From assembly GCA_030015575.1 (NCBI GenBank), contig CM057339.1, positions 775,574,809 through 775,638,808 on the forward strand: a stretch of DNA of 64,000 nt, written 5' to 3'. Positions 12,836 to 23,000 of this stretch are shown here, piece after piece. This DNA is from Agapanthus africanus. Lineage: Eukaryota > Streptophyta > Magnoliopsida > Asparagales > Amaryllidaceae. Numbering within the stretch: position 1 is the first letter of the stretch; each line of letters starts with the position of its first letter. Made by a program: the position numbers and the translations under genes. Below the pieces are notes generated by a model. It was not told the DNA's origin and did no database searches. It saw nothing but the letters and a program-made list of their open reading frames with translations.

Positions 12836-12904
12836 TTAGTCTAAAATTAGACTAACGTATCCTTAACAAACGTTTAAGTAGATCTTAGCCTCAAATGAGG
12901 CTAA
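12836..12904 (+). repeat. Two perfect 9-bp-stem hairpins with different stems (TTAG...CTAA family)
   Basis: At 12836-12855 the sequence is TTAGTCTAAAATTAGACTAA and at 12885-12904 it is TTAGCCTCAAATGAGGCTAA. Both are 9-base stems around a two-base AA loop, and both are followed by CGTATC and preceded by GATC. The arms differ at three positions on each side, and every difference is matched on the opposite arm. Confidence 0.85.
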
Positions 12905-13328
12905 CGTATCTTTAAACCCAAACCGCAAACCCAAATCTAAGAAAATACGGATTTGGACTAATCCACGCCCTACGGGCGACAACATACATTAGTCTCCGTA
13001 TATAATCCACGGGCAACCACAAACAAAACAAACATACATGACACGAAGTGACCATCTGGAGAAGGAGAAGTTGTTACCGCAATGCGGTAGCGTAATTAAC
13101 TGCAGGGTCTTGCGCCTGCAGGGAAGAGCGTCCCCACAATCAAAAACCCCTCAAACGAGGGGGAATCTGACGAAGTCTGCTACATCGGCCGCATCCGTTT
13201 AAACCTTCGATGCATGGTGCCATAAATCAACTTGGCATCTTCGGAGAGGTGGACGGATAGCGCCAATTAGCATCTGCCCCGAAATTCAGGCGAGACGTCC
13301 ACCGCGTCTTTCGGAGGGGAACAGATTC

Positions 13329-13347
13329 TGGCACGCCCGGTGGGACC
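13329..13347 (+). other. Tat-1 primer-binding site
   Basis: TGGCACGCCCGGTGGGACC lies five bases after the LTR end. Tat-2 and Tat-3 have the same site with one base different, at the same distance. The tRNA was not identified. Confidence 0.75.
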
Positions 13348-13472
13348 TTTTCCTCTTTCCACTCCACACTTCGTGTGTCGTGTTCGCGAATGAATCGCGG
13401 TTTGATATGGTTGCATGTGGATTTGAGATACTTAGATTCGGTGCCTTACTCCGTGCAGAAGACAGAAGATCG

Positions 13473-16400
13473 ATGGCTTCAAACTACACTAACTGCAACT
13501 GCAACTCTCACTCCGTCCCGTCCGGAGGAGTGACTTACGGGCCCCAAGCGGCCTCCATCTTCGCTATGCCGGTGGAACAGGTGACTCAGGCCACCACTGG
13601 TTTATTCTTTGGAACCATGCTCCCACCGATGAGCTTCAATGCCCCAATGTCGTCGCAGGAAGCTCCAAAGAAGTCTTTCTTTGATCGGCTTACAAATGCC
13701 GCGGCCCCTCTCAACGGGTCGCCCAAGTCCAATGCCTCGGTTTTCAGCAGACTGGGCCAAAGCTCAAGTGGGCCCATGAAGAAGCCCGTGATACCTGAAG
13801 CAGCCATCCCAAAGCGGATAGCCATTCCTGCTCCTAAAGTCACGAAGGTTGTTTCCCCTGTTCGAAAGTCGGCCTTCGTAAGACTGACTATCCCCTCTCA
13901 ACGGACGTCAGTCTTCGACCGACTAGTGCCAATAACAGCCTCCCCTCAAAACAGGGGGCACGAAAAAGCCATCCCCATAGCTGAACCAACACCATCTGTG
14001 CGACATGCTCGCCGTCGTCAATGGCGCCGAGTACGGAAGGTTGGGGGCAGCTCTCCGTCTGGATTTACTCCACCAACTCCAACAGTGGAGATCGATGCTG
14101 CTGTTCCAACCGGGAACAGGTTTGAATTGCTAAACAAGGTACGCAGGAACTCTCCTGCCGCCGTACTAAAAATATCTCCTCCGCCCATGGAGAATGATAC
14201 AGAGACGGAGCCGGATCAGCCCCCTCAACGGCTGTCCTCCAAAGTTTACAAAGTCTGGCAACGGGTCCAGATCAGCCCCCTCAACGGCTGTCCTCCAAAG
14301 TTTACAAAGTCTGGCAACGGGTCCAGGAGTCGGTGATTGATCAAGACTATCCTCGCCGACAGAAAAAGCTAAAAGTTCAGCAGGAAGAAAACCATCCTGG
14401 CAAACCACAAAGGACGACAACTGCCTGGGTGCCCGCTGTAACGGCCCCCTCAACATCAACTGCTCAAAAGAAAAGGAGGCTAGAGAAAGCCCCTATGAAT
14501 ACGGCAAATCGCAAAGACGCCGAGCCCAAACGCCCCAAGTCTGGGGGTATAACGGTGCATACTGTTTACATGGCTTCCGGAAAAGAGGAAAGCCGCGCTT
14601 CGACGGGTCACCGACCGCTCACCCGATCCTTGACAAAAGCCCAAGAGCAGCAACAGAAGCTTCAAAAAATGCTGACGCAAATGGCCACACTCACCGGGCC
14701 AAAAGAAAGCCCAGAGGTGTCATCAGAGCAGCGTCATGAACAAGAAACCGATGCTGACTTCCTCCGCAGAGTCCTCGAAAAGAAGGACAGAGAAGCAGCA
14801 GAACAAGCTGCCAATATAAAACGAATGGCGCTTCTCTTCCAAGACATGGTCGGGATAATGTTACAGCCGGATCCTCCAGCTGAAGACCCTCCGATCATTA
14901 TTGAAGATGACCGAGCGGAGACGTCGAACCCTCCTCCGGCTCTTTCAGCAGCCAAAGAGGAGACCATCTCAAAAGCTGCGCTCGATGATTATATAGCTCA
15001 GGACATACGAGCTCACCAGGCGAATGAAGCGGCTGCCCAAGTTGTCAAGACTGGACGACCCTATCCGGGCTGGTATGACCAAATAAGTTACCCGCCGGGA
15101 TATACGATCCCCAAATTTCATGTATACAAAGGGACGGGCAATCCCCACCAGCATGTTGCCCAGTTCAGGGCTTTATGTGGAACACCGAAGGTGATGATAA
15201 ATTGCTACTTCGTCAATTCGTCGGCAGCTTAGCGGAAACGACCTTCGAATGATACTTCGAACTCCCTAATGACTCTGTTAAAACTTTCGCGGAAATGGAG
15301 TTGTTGTTCACCCAGCGATTCGCAAGTGCTAGTGAACGCACCCCAATAACCGAATTGATCAATGCCGGGGTGAAGCCGGGCGAGACATGGGTTCAGTACG
15401 CAATCCGATGGCGGAATCTGTGGTCTAAGTGCGAACAGCGCATCGAAGAAGCACCAGTGGTGGGCATGTTCGTGGGTACCCTAGACCCTCATGCAACTAT
15501 TTCACAGTTCATGATGTTCTTCAAACCAACTACGTTCCAGGCTTTAATCGACAAGCTAGCCCAGATGGATCAAATGGGTCATAGACCGTCTCCTCCGAAG
15601 CCGGAGCCGCGGAACGAAAAAGGTAAGGGGGAAGGCCACCTTCGTTGCAAATACCCAACAGCATTCCAGTGCTCCAAGACTAACGGATCAATTAGACGAG
15701 AGACGGCGCTATTATAATGAGAAAATGAAGCGCCCTTACTCATTCCCGCGGGATAAAACGAAGAGGTTGTTCGAACTAGCGATGCGCAACAGGCTTATCA
15801 ATTTGCTGAATCCAAGGCGACCATCGCAACCCGACGAAGTGAATAATCCTAATTATTGCCCTTACCACCAAACGGTAAGCCATCCAATTGAGTATTGCTT
15901 CATCTTTAAAGGCTGGATTGAAGATCAATACCAACAGGGCAAATTTGCCCTGTCCGAGAATTGGAAGGTGAACCCACCACAGCCACACGCTCCCAAGAAG
16001 ACAGACACGCCGGGGGCATCATGCTCTTTCATTGAAGAAGCTCCATGGGAGGTCGCTCTTTCAGCAAAAACTAAAAGAATATTAAGGAATCTCCAAACAT
16101 GCCCGGCAATCAGGTGGAAGAATCCGCTGGATCCCGAGATTATCGAGGGAATGCTGAAGCCGTGCCTAATTCCAAAAACTGGTGGTGATAGTCAAAGCGC
16201 TCATACCCAGCCGTCAAAGTCTTCCAAGAAGAAAACCAAGAAGCCCGTGAAACCCGATGACAAACGCACGGACCTGCAAAAACATATTGACGCGCTGGAA
16301 GAATATAATCAGAAGGCGCGGACCCCAGTCACACTCCAAGAATTCCTCAATCACGTCCTTGAGGACGGAGGTGGTGACAATGGAGAAGACTCGTCAGATG

Positions 16401-17224
16401 AACCCGAGAATTATGTGGCAAGCTGCCATATGATCTCTCACTCATTAATAAACGGTGAAGAAGCTCCTGACGCAAAGAAATTGGGGGCAGATCCTGAGCC
16501 GGAACTTCTAGGACCATCAGACGAAATGATTGACGCATTTCTTACCAAAGCCCGTCTAAAAAGCAAAGCTGATCGGGAGCGCGAGATGGCCATATTTTAA
16601 AAGGCCAAACGACGGCAACTGGACAAAAGGGTCGAAACACTCCCACCAGATCAAAGTACATCCGCCGTAAATAAAAGCAGGATCAAGACAAGGTAGCGAT
16701 TCGCCAAAGCCATATCTACGGGGATGAAGCTGCCCTCTTTCAGAGAAAATTCTCCTGTTGGTATATATCTTGATGAAGCAGATGTACATCCTAACTTTTG
16801 CTTGTATCATCAGAAGATCGCACATCCTACTGAAGACTGCAACTCCTTTAAGTGTTGGTGGCAAGGATACGTTGCTCACCGGCAGCACTTCAAGAGGAAG
16901 AAGCATGAAGCTCGTCGACAACAAAAAAAATGCGACAGACGAACGAGGAAGAGCCGTCGATAACTGTCACATGGTTGATAGCAGAAGATCGCAAGCTCTC
17001 ACCATCGGGAGCAATTCTGAAGAAGAAATGGCTCCCAGCCCTTTCTTCAAAGAATCCACCTCAGAAAAAGAGGAAGAAATAAAGAGCTGCGATAACATTC
17101 AGCTGTGCAATCGCACGCTACCCGAAAAGAATCTCGGACTCGCAAACAAGGGATCGAACAAAAAGGATAAGGGAAAGGGAAAAGCAACTTTCGTCGCTAA
17201 CGCTCAACCACAACTGAGTGGCTC
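13473..17224 (+). pseudogene. Tat-1 gag (fossil)
   Basis: The start MASNYTNCNCNSHS matches the Tat-2 Gag start in a Cys-rich N-terminus followed by GGVTYGPQAAS and ATTGLFFGTM. The core gag region (about 15060-15590) has KFHVYKGTGNPHQHVAQFRA and the RNLWSKCEQRIEEAP phrase of plant retrotransposon Gag. Cys-His modules of the form CPYH...H...C lie near 15857 and 16797. In the native element this protein would form the particle and bind RNA. The copy is broken in several places and is cut by Tat-2 at 17224. The part just before the cut reads like a return to the sequence preceding the first Cys-His module, suggesting an internal duplication. Confidence 0.8.
17220..17224 (+). repeat. Target-site duplication GGCTC, left copy (Tat-2)
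   Basis: GGCTC immediately precedes the TG start of the Tat-2 LTR and is repeated exactly at 42329-42333, immediately after the CA end of its 3' LTR. Confidence 0.9.
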
Positions 17225-17310
17225 TGTTTCCCCCAATCAGAGTAAAGCTCTGCTGGAAATTCAAAATTCAAATTTTGAAGCAACGCTTCAAATTCCGGGC
17301 GCAACGCGCC

Positions 17311-18455
17311 ACGTGTCCGGCGCTGATACGTCAGCGCAGCGTCCAAGAAGGCGCGCCCAATCAGAGCAAAGCTCTATTTTAATGAAGCAACGCTTCAGCT
17401 GCGCAAGCACTGCGCTGCGCCATACGTGTCAGCACAGATGCGCTAGCGCAGTTACGCTGGGCTCTGCGCTGCGCGACACGTGTCAGCTCAGATGCGCTGC
17501 GCTGCGCTCTGCGCTGCGCGACACGTGTCAGCGCAGTTGCGCTGCGCGACACGTGTCACACGCTGGGGCATCTGCGCCAAACAGAATTAAATTTCTAAGA
17601 AATCTTTTTTGTTCTTGTTAAAACAAGAAGATTTTCTTCTGCAAGGCAGAAGCCCTTGGATCAAAGATCCAACGGTGGGGAAAATTTCCCAAATCACTCA
17701 GAGAAAGATCTCTTTAACAAATTTAACTAATTTATGGGCACTATAAAAAGGACCCTAGGCCTCAATTCAAAGGCATCAACATTTTCTTAAAAAAAAAAGT
17801 CAAGAGCTTCAAACAGAGAGGACTCTGAGAAAATTCCAAGAAAAAGGTAAAGAACCTTCATAAAATAAAAGAAATTTCTTCTGATAGATAATCTTTCTAA
17901 AAACAAGATCAATGATCTTTACATAAAAATAAAAAATAAAAAAAATAGTGCTTTGCACTTTTATGAACCTCTGGTTCTTGAAACAAAAAAGAAGAAAAAT
18001 TTATTATTTTTCTTTGATCTAAATTTAGATCAAGAAATTAAACAGTGCTTTGCACTTCTGTTCTTGAATCTAAAAGATTCTTAAAGATTCTTAGTGCTCT
18101 GCACTTACAAACTGCGCCGTTGCGCTCTTAAGAGAGTGCCACGTGTCAGCTATAGAACCACTTGCGCTAAGCGCTCTTGAAATAGAGCTTTGCTCTCTGG
18201 AATTGGCGCAACTCACCAGAACGTGCCACGTGTCAGCAGCGCAACAGCGCAGCGCACTCGCGCAGCACACTGCGCTATTGCGCTTGCGCTCACTACAACG
18301 TGCCACGTGTCAGCAGCGCAACAGCGCAGCGCACTCGCACAGCGCATTGCGCTTGCGCTCACCAGAATGTGCCACGTGTCAACAGCGCAACAGCGCAGCG
18401 CACTCGCATAGCGCACTGCGCTATTGCGCTTGCGCTCACCAGAGCGTGACACGTG
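17311..18455 (+). promoter_or_regulatory. Cluster of nine CACGTGTC (G-box/ABRE-like) sites in the Tat-2 5' LTR
   Basis: CACGTGTC occurs near 17312, 17479, 17521, 17551, 18140, 18227, 18303, 18371 and 18451. Four lie before the TATA box and five after it. CACGTG is the plant G-box bound by bZIP and bHLH factors, and ACGTGTC matches the abscisic-acid response core. Most sit inside GCCACGTGTCAGCRGCGC-like units. That the sites respond to stress or hormone is inference. Confidence 0.7.
17742..17748 (+). promoter_or_regulatory. TATA box of the Tat-2 5' LTR
   Basis: TATAAAA followed by AGGACCCTAGGCC. The same context is conserved in the 3' LTR (40204-40210), in Tat-1 and, inverted, in Tat-3 at 48051-48058. 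Confidence 0.75.
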
Positions 18456-18710
18456 TCACCACCATATGAGTTTGCGCTCATTACTTAGCGCAAAGCGCCT
18501 GACAAGCCACGGGGGCACTGTCAGAGTATTTAATGCTCTGTATTATTAAAGAAAAGGGACAAAGCCCAATTAAAAGGCCTAACAGGCCTGATAAAAATGC
18601 TATGCATTTTTAAAAAGGGGGGGAGGGCAAAGCCTAAACAAAAAAATAGATGCTCTGCATCATTTATAAAAGGGCAAAGCCCAATCAGAACAAGAATAAT
18701 GCAGTGCATT
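17947..18710 (+). repeat. Module of short palindromes with variable arms in the Tat-2 LTR
   Basis: Many 11-13-base inverted repeats share a GC...GC centre but have different arms: AGTGCTTTGCACT (17947), AATGCTATGCATT (18597), GATGCTCTGCATC (18649), GGGCAAAGCCC (18672) and AATGCAGTGCATT (18698). AGAGCAAAGCTCT at 17363 belongs to the same style. The same set recurs in the 3' LTR and inverted in Tat-3. Confidence 0.8.
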
Positions 18711-18887
18711 ACTAAAAAAAAAGGTAAAGCCCTAGCACAGGCTAAAGACAAAAAAAAAGTGTTGAAACTGGACTTAGCCCAATTTTGGCCATAAGTCCTT
18801 AAATTAAATTGACCGAGCAAGATTGCTTTCTCTTAAATCAATTTATCTCCGGTTCGAGGGTACATCTCCGAACTCCTCTGACATCTA

Positions 18888-18913
18888 TCGTTGTAATCCT
18901 TCAACGACGTCAG
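18888..18913 (+). repeat. TCGTTG...CAACGA hairpin, first copy
   Basis: TCGTTG, loop TAATCCTT, CAACGA at 18888-18907, with outer arms CTGAC (18878-18882) and GTCAG (18909-18913). A second copy with the same stem and outer arms is at 19344-19379. Tat-1 and Tat-3 LTRs hold related copies. Confidence 0.75.
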
Positions 18914-18944
18914 AGAGGCGACGGGTCCCAACGACCACACATTA

Positions 18945-19192
18945 ATATCGGACCGATACGTCCCTAAACTAATATCGGACCGAGACGTCCCTAAACTAAT
19001 ATCGGACCGAAACGTCCTTAAACTAATGTCGGACCGAGACGTCCCTAAACTAATGTCGGACCGAGACGTCCCTAAACTAATATCGGACCGAGACGTCCCT
19101 AAACTGGAATATGGACCGCAACGTCCTTAAACTACCTATGGACCACCACGTCCCTAAACTAGAAAATGGACCACTACGTCCCTAAACTGGAA
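18945..19192 (+). repeat. 27-bp tandem array, nine units (Tat-2 5' LTR)
   Basis: Units follow the form ATCGGACCGAGACGTCCC plus TAAACTAAT. Each carries a GGAC...GTCC inverted pair around a variable six-base centre. The 3' LTR copy of this array has seven units. Shorter runs of the same unit occur after pol at 29430-29515. Confidence 0.85.
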
Positions 19193-19249
19193 CAATAGAG
19201 TCTCCAAATGCTCTTTTGCCGGATCTAAACGGTCCCGTTTAAGTTGATC

Positions 19250-19503
19250 TTAGCCCCGGATATGGCTAACGCATCCTTAGACATTGAAATGAATGATAAA
19301 ACCCCAAATCAACTTTGGTTCAAGGGTACATCTCTGAACTCCCCTGACACCTGTCGTTGTAATCCTTCAACGACGTCAGAGAGGTGACGAGTCCCGACGG
19401 CCACATATTAAATCGATCATCACGTCAAGTTGATCTTAGTCCAAAACAGGACTAACGTATCCTTGACAAACGTTTAAGTCGATCTTAGTCTCAATACGAC
19501 TAA
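19250..19503 (+). repeat. Three TTAG...CTAA hairpins (Tat-2 5' LTR)
   Basis: TTAGCCCCGGATATGGCTAA at 19250-19269, TTAGTCCAAAACAGGACTAA at 19436-19455, and TTAGTCTCAATACGACTAA at 19485-19503. Each is preceded by GATC and followed by CG. The inner stem bases differ between copies and are matched on the other arm. Confidence 0.8.
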
Positions 19504-19675
19504 CGTATCCTTAAACTAAAAACACCAAACCCAAATCTAAGTAAATACGGATTTGGACTAATACACGTCCTACGGGCGACGACATTATTCAGTCTCCGTA
19601 TACAACCCACGGATAACCAAAAATAAAACAAACACACACGACACGAAGTGAAATTCTGGAGAAGGAGAAAGTTGT

Positions 19676-19722
19676 TACCGCGATGCGGTAGCGTAATTAA
19701 CTGCAGGGGCTTGCGCCTGCAG
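19676..19722 (+). repeat. Pair of conserved hairpins near the Tat-2 5' LTR end
   Basis: TACCGC-GAT-GCGGTA at 19676-19690 and CTGCAGG...CCTGCAG at 19701-19722. In Tat-1, Tat-3 and the other Tat-2 LTR the stems are kept while the loops vary (GAT or AAT; GGCTTGCG or GGCTTGCT). They lie about 220 bases before the primer site, inside the leader of the genomic RNA. Confidence 0.75.
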
Positions 19723-19935
19723 GGAAGAGCGTCCCCACAATCAAAAACCCCTCACCCGGAGGGGGAATCTGACGAAGTCTGCTACATCGGCCGCATCCGT
19801 CTAAACCTACGATACAAGGTGCCATAAATCAACTTGGCATTTTCGGAGAAGTAGACGGATAAAACCAAATAGCATCTGCCCCGAATCTCAGGCGAGACGC
19901 CAAGTCTCGGCCGCCGTTCGGAGGGGAACAGATTC

Positions 19936-19954
19936 TGGCATGCCCGGTGGGACC
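19936..19954 (+). other. Tat-2 primer-binding site
   Basis: TGGCATGCCCGGTGGGACC starts five bases after the LTR end at 19930. Confidence 0.8.
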
Positions 19955-20081
19955 TTTTCCTCTTTCCACTCCACACTTCGTGTGTCGTCCTCGCGAACCA
20001 ATCGCGGTTTGTTAAATGGTTGCCTTCGGATTTCAAGTTACTAAGATTTGGTCTTTTGCCTGGCGCAGAACTCAAGATTCA

Positions 20082-23000
20082 ATGGCCTTTAACTGCACCA
20101 ACTGCTCGAAATGCCACTGCAACGGACGCTCCACCTCACCGGGAGGTGTAACATATGGGCCCCAAGCGGCTTCCTTCCTCACTCTGCCAGTAGACCAGGT
20201 GACCCAAGCCACCACTGGCCTGTTCTTCGGGACCATGATCCCACCTACAAGCTTCCCTATGCTAATACCTGCACCGGAAGTGAACAAAAAGTCGGTCTTC
20301 GACCGGCTCACTGATACGACGGCCCCTGTCAACGGGTCGTCCATTACCAAACCGACAGCCTCTGTTTTCACCAGGCTAGATCAGAACTCTAAACTGGCTG
20401 TCCCAAGGAAGGCAATGACTGCTGCTCCGGAAGTCGTCAAGGCGGCATCCCCTGTCAAAGAGTCAGTCTTTTCAAGACTGACGATTCCTGCTCCTGTCCC
20501 TGCTCGGGGATCTGTCTTCGATAGGTTGGATATCACCCCTCAGAAAACAACCTCGGTCTTTAAGAGGTTAACACCAGCGGCGCCTCATTCAGACAGGGGG
20601 CAAAAAGAAGATGTCTCAATCTCCGAGCCAGTCCCAACGGCTCGTCATGCTCGACGTCGCCATTGGCAACGAGTGAGGAAGGCAGGGGGCCACTCCTCCT
20701 CAGGACTAACTCCACCGGCTCCAATGATGGAAGTCAACGCTGCTGTTCCAACTGGGAACAGCTTTGAACTGCTGAGGAAGGTACGTAAGAACTCTCCAAC
20801 CGCTACACTGAAGAGATCTCCTCCACCTGCGGAGAGAGTTCCGGAAACAAAACAAGAACAGCCCCCTCAACGGCTATCTTCAAAAATTTATAAAGTTTGG
20901 CGGAGGGTTCAAGACTCTGTGATTGACCCAGATCACTCTCGTCAACGAAAGAAGACGAAGGTGCAAAAAGGAAAAGACCGTCCTATTAAGCAGCAGGGGA
21001 TAGCAGCTGCCAGGGTGCCTCCTTTAACAGTTCCTTCAACCTCAACGGCCCACAAAAGAAGGAGGCCAGAGAAAACTCCCGCGTCAGCGTCAAAAGTTAA
21101 AAACGGTGAACTCAAACGCCCTAAGTCAGGGGGCATGATAGTTCATACCGTCTACGTGGCATCTGGTAAAGAAGATAGTCGCATATCCACGGGTCATCGA
21201 CCGCTCACCCGATCAATGACCAAGGCTCAGGAGCAACAACAGAAGCTCCAAGAGATGATGAATGCTATGGCTGCACTTACAGGGCCAAAAGAAACCCCGG
21301 AAACATCCTCAGAAGAATGTCAAGAACAAGAAACGGACGCCGAATTCCTTCGGCGCGTGCTAGAGAAGAAAGATAAAGAAGCTGCGGAACAGGCAGCCAA
21401 CATAAAGAAAATGGCCCTCCTGTTCCAGGATATGGTGGGTATGATGATTCAACAAGATCCACCTACTGGGGATCCCCCGATCATTCTTGAAGACGATAGG
21501 GAAGAGACATCGAATCCTCCACCGGCTCTATCCGCAGCTAAAGAGGATACCATATCAAAAGCTGATTTGGATGAATACATCGCCCAACAAATACGGGTTC
21601 ATCATGCGACCGAAGCAGCCGGCCAGGTCGTAAAAACGGGACGGCCATATCCAAGTTGGTACGATCAAATCAAGTACCCGCCAGGTTACACAATTCCCAA
21701 GTTCCATGTCTACAAAGGGACGGGCAATCCTCATCAGCATGTTGCCCAGTTCAGGGCACTCTGCGGCAATACCGGTGGTGATGATAAGGTTTTACTGCGC
21801 CAGTTTGTTGGAAGTTTATCGGATACGGCATTCGAATGGTACTCCGAGCTCCCGAACGACTCTATCAAAACCTTCGCGGAGATGGAGCTGTTGTTTACTC
21901 AGCGTTTTGCAAGTGCCAGTGAACGTACCCCAATGACGGCACTAATTGACGCTAGGGTAAAACCCGGCGAGACGTGGGTTCAGTACGCTATACGATGGCG
22001 GAATTTATGGTCGAAGTGCGAGCAGCGCATCGAAGAAGCTCCCGCAGTGGGTATGTTTGTGGGGACCCTCGATCCACAAGCAACCATCTCGCAGTTTATG
22101 ATGTTTTTCAAGCCGACTACCTTCCAGGCCTTGATCGACAAACTAGCACAGATGGATCAGATGGGCCATAAACCTCCTCTTCCAAGGCCGGACTCCCGAA
22201 ATGACAAAGGGAAGGGAAAAGCGTTCGTCGTCGCTAATGCTCAACAACAACCGAGCGACCCGAAGCCAGTGGCTCGTCAAAATAATATGCGCCCGTACGT
22301 AGCCCTTGAGGATAGGATAGAACGTCCTTATTCATTTCCCCGCGATAAAACGAGAAGGTTTTTTGAGCTGGCGTTGCGCAACAGACTCATAAATTTGCCG
22401 GATCCAAAACGTCCGTTACAACCAAGTGACGCCAACGAACCCAACTACTGTCCTTATCATCGAGTACTAGGCCATCCGATCGAAGATTGCTACGTTTTCA
22501 AAAATTGGCTTGAAAACCAGTACCGACAGGGCAAGTTCGCGTTATCTGACAAATGGAAGGTGAATCCCCCGCAGCCCCACACCTCTAAAGGGACGAATAC
22601 GCCGGGGGCAACATGCTCCGTCATTGAAGAAGCTCCTTGGGAGGTTGTATTATCAGCCAAGACGAAGAGGATGCTAAACGACCTTCAGACATGTCCAGCG
22701 ATCAAGTGGAAGAACCCGTTGGAACCACAGGTCATTGAAGGGATGTTGAAACTGCGTACAACTCCAAAGACCAATGGTGGTGGCTCAAACACTCGCAGCC
22801 AGCCGTCAAAATCTTCAAAAAAGAAGAAGAAGAAATCTAAGAAGCCCGTGAAGCCTGACGACAAGCGCACGGACTTACAAAAGCAAATTGATGCGCTGGA
22901 TGAATACAACCAAAAGGCACGAACTCCCATTGCGCTCCAAGAGTTCCTCACTCACGTCTTTCAAGAAAAAGATGAGGGAGAAAGTTCATCGGATGAATCC

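Larger units (their letters stand above)
11940..13323 (+). repeat. Tat-1 5' LTR, right half
   Basis: This continues the LTR left at 5327 with GCGC-rich palindromes and CACGTG boxes. Next come the GGAC...GTCC tandem array, TTAG...CTAA hairpins, a TACCGCAATGCGGTA hairpin and a CTGCAGG...CCTGCAG hairpin. It ends GGAGGGGAACA at 13323, directly before the primer site. Together with 3992-5327 this gives about 2.7 kb, matching the Tat-2 LTR. Confidence 0.8.
17225..19930 (+). repeat. Tat-2 5' LTR
   Basis: 2706 bases from TGTTTCCCCCAATCAGAG to GGAGGGGAACA. In order it has AGAGCAAAGCTCT palindromes, CACGTGTC boxes, TATA at 17742, an A-rich leader, a GCGC-palindrome block, small-palindrome modules, a 27-bp array and conserved hairpins near the primer site. 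It aligns along its whole length with 39720-42328. Open frames inside it, for example at 18143-18469, are products of GC-rich repeats. Confidence 0.93.

Noticed and set aside
18143-18469. Ala/Cys/Arg-rich open frames in LTR GC blocks (also 40549-40922)
   Set aside because: They translate GCGC-palindrome and CACGTG repeats; the same DNA is open on both strands.
18945-19192. Possible CRISPR-like array of 27-bp repeats
   Set aside because: Units are contiguous with no unique spacers, lie inside an LTR of a plant element, and no cas genes exist here.
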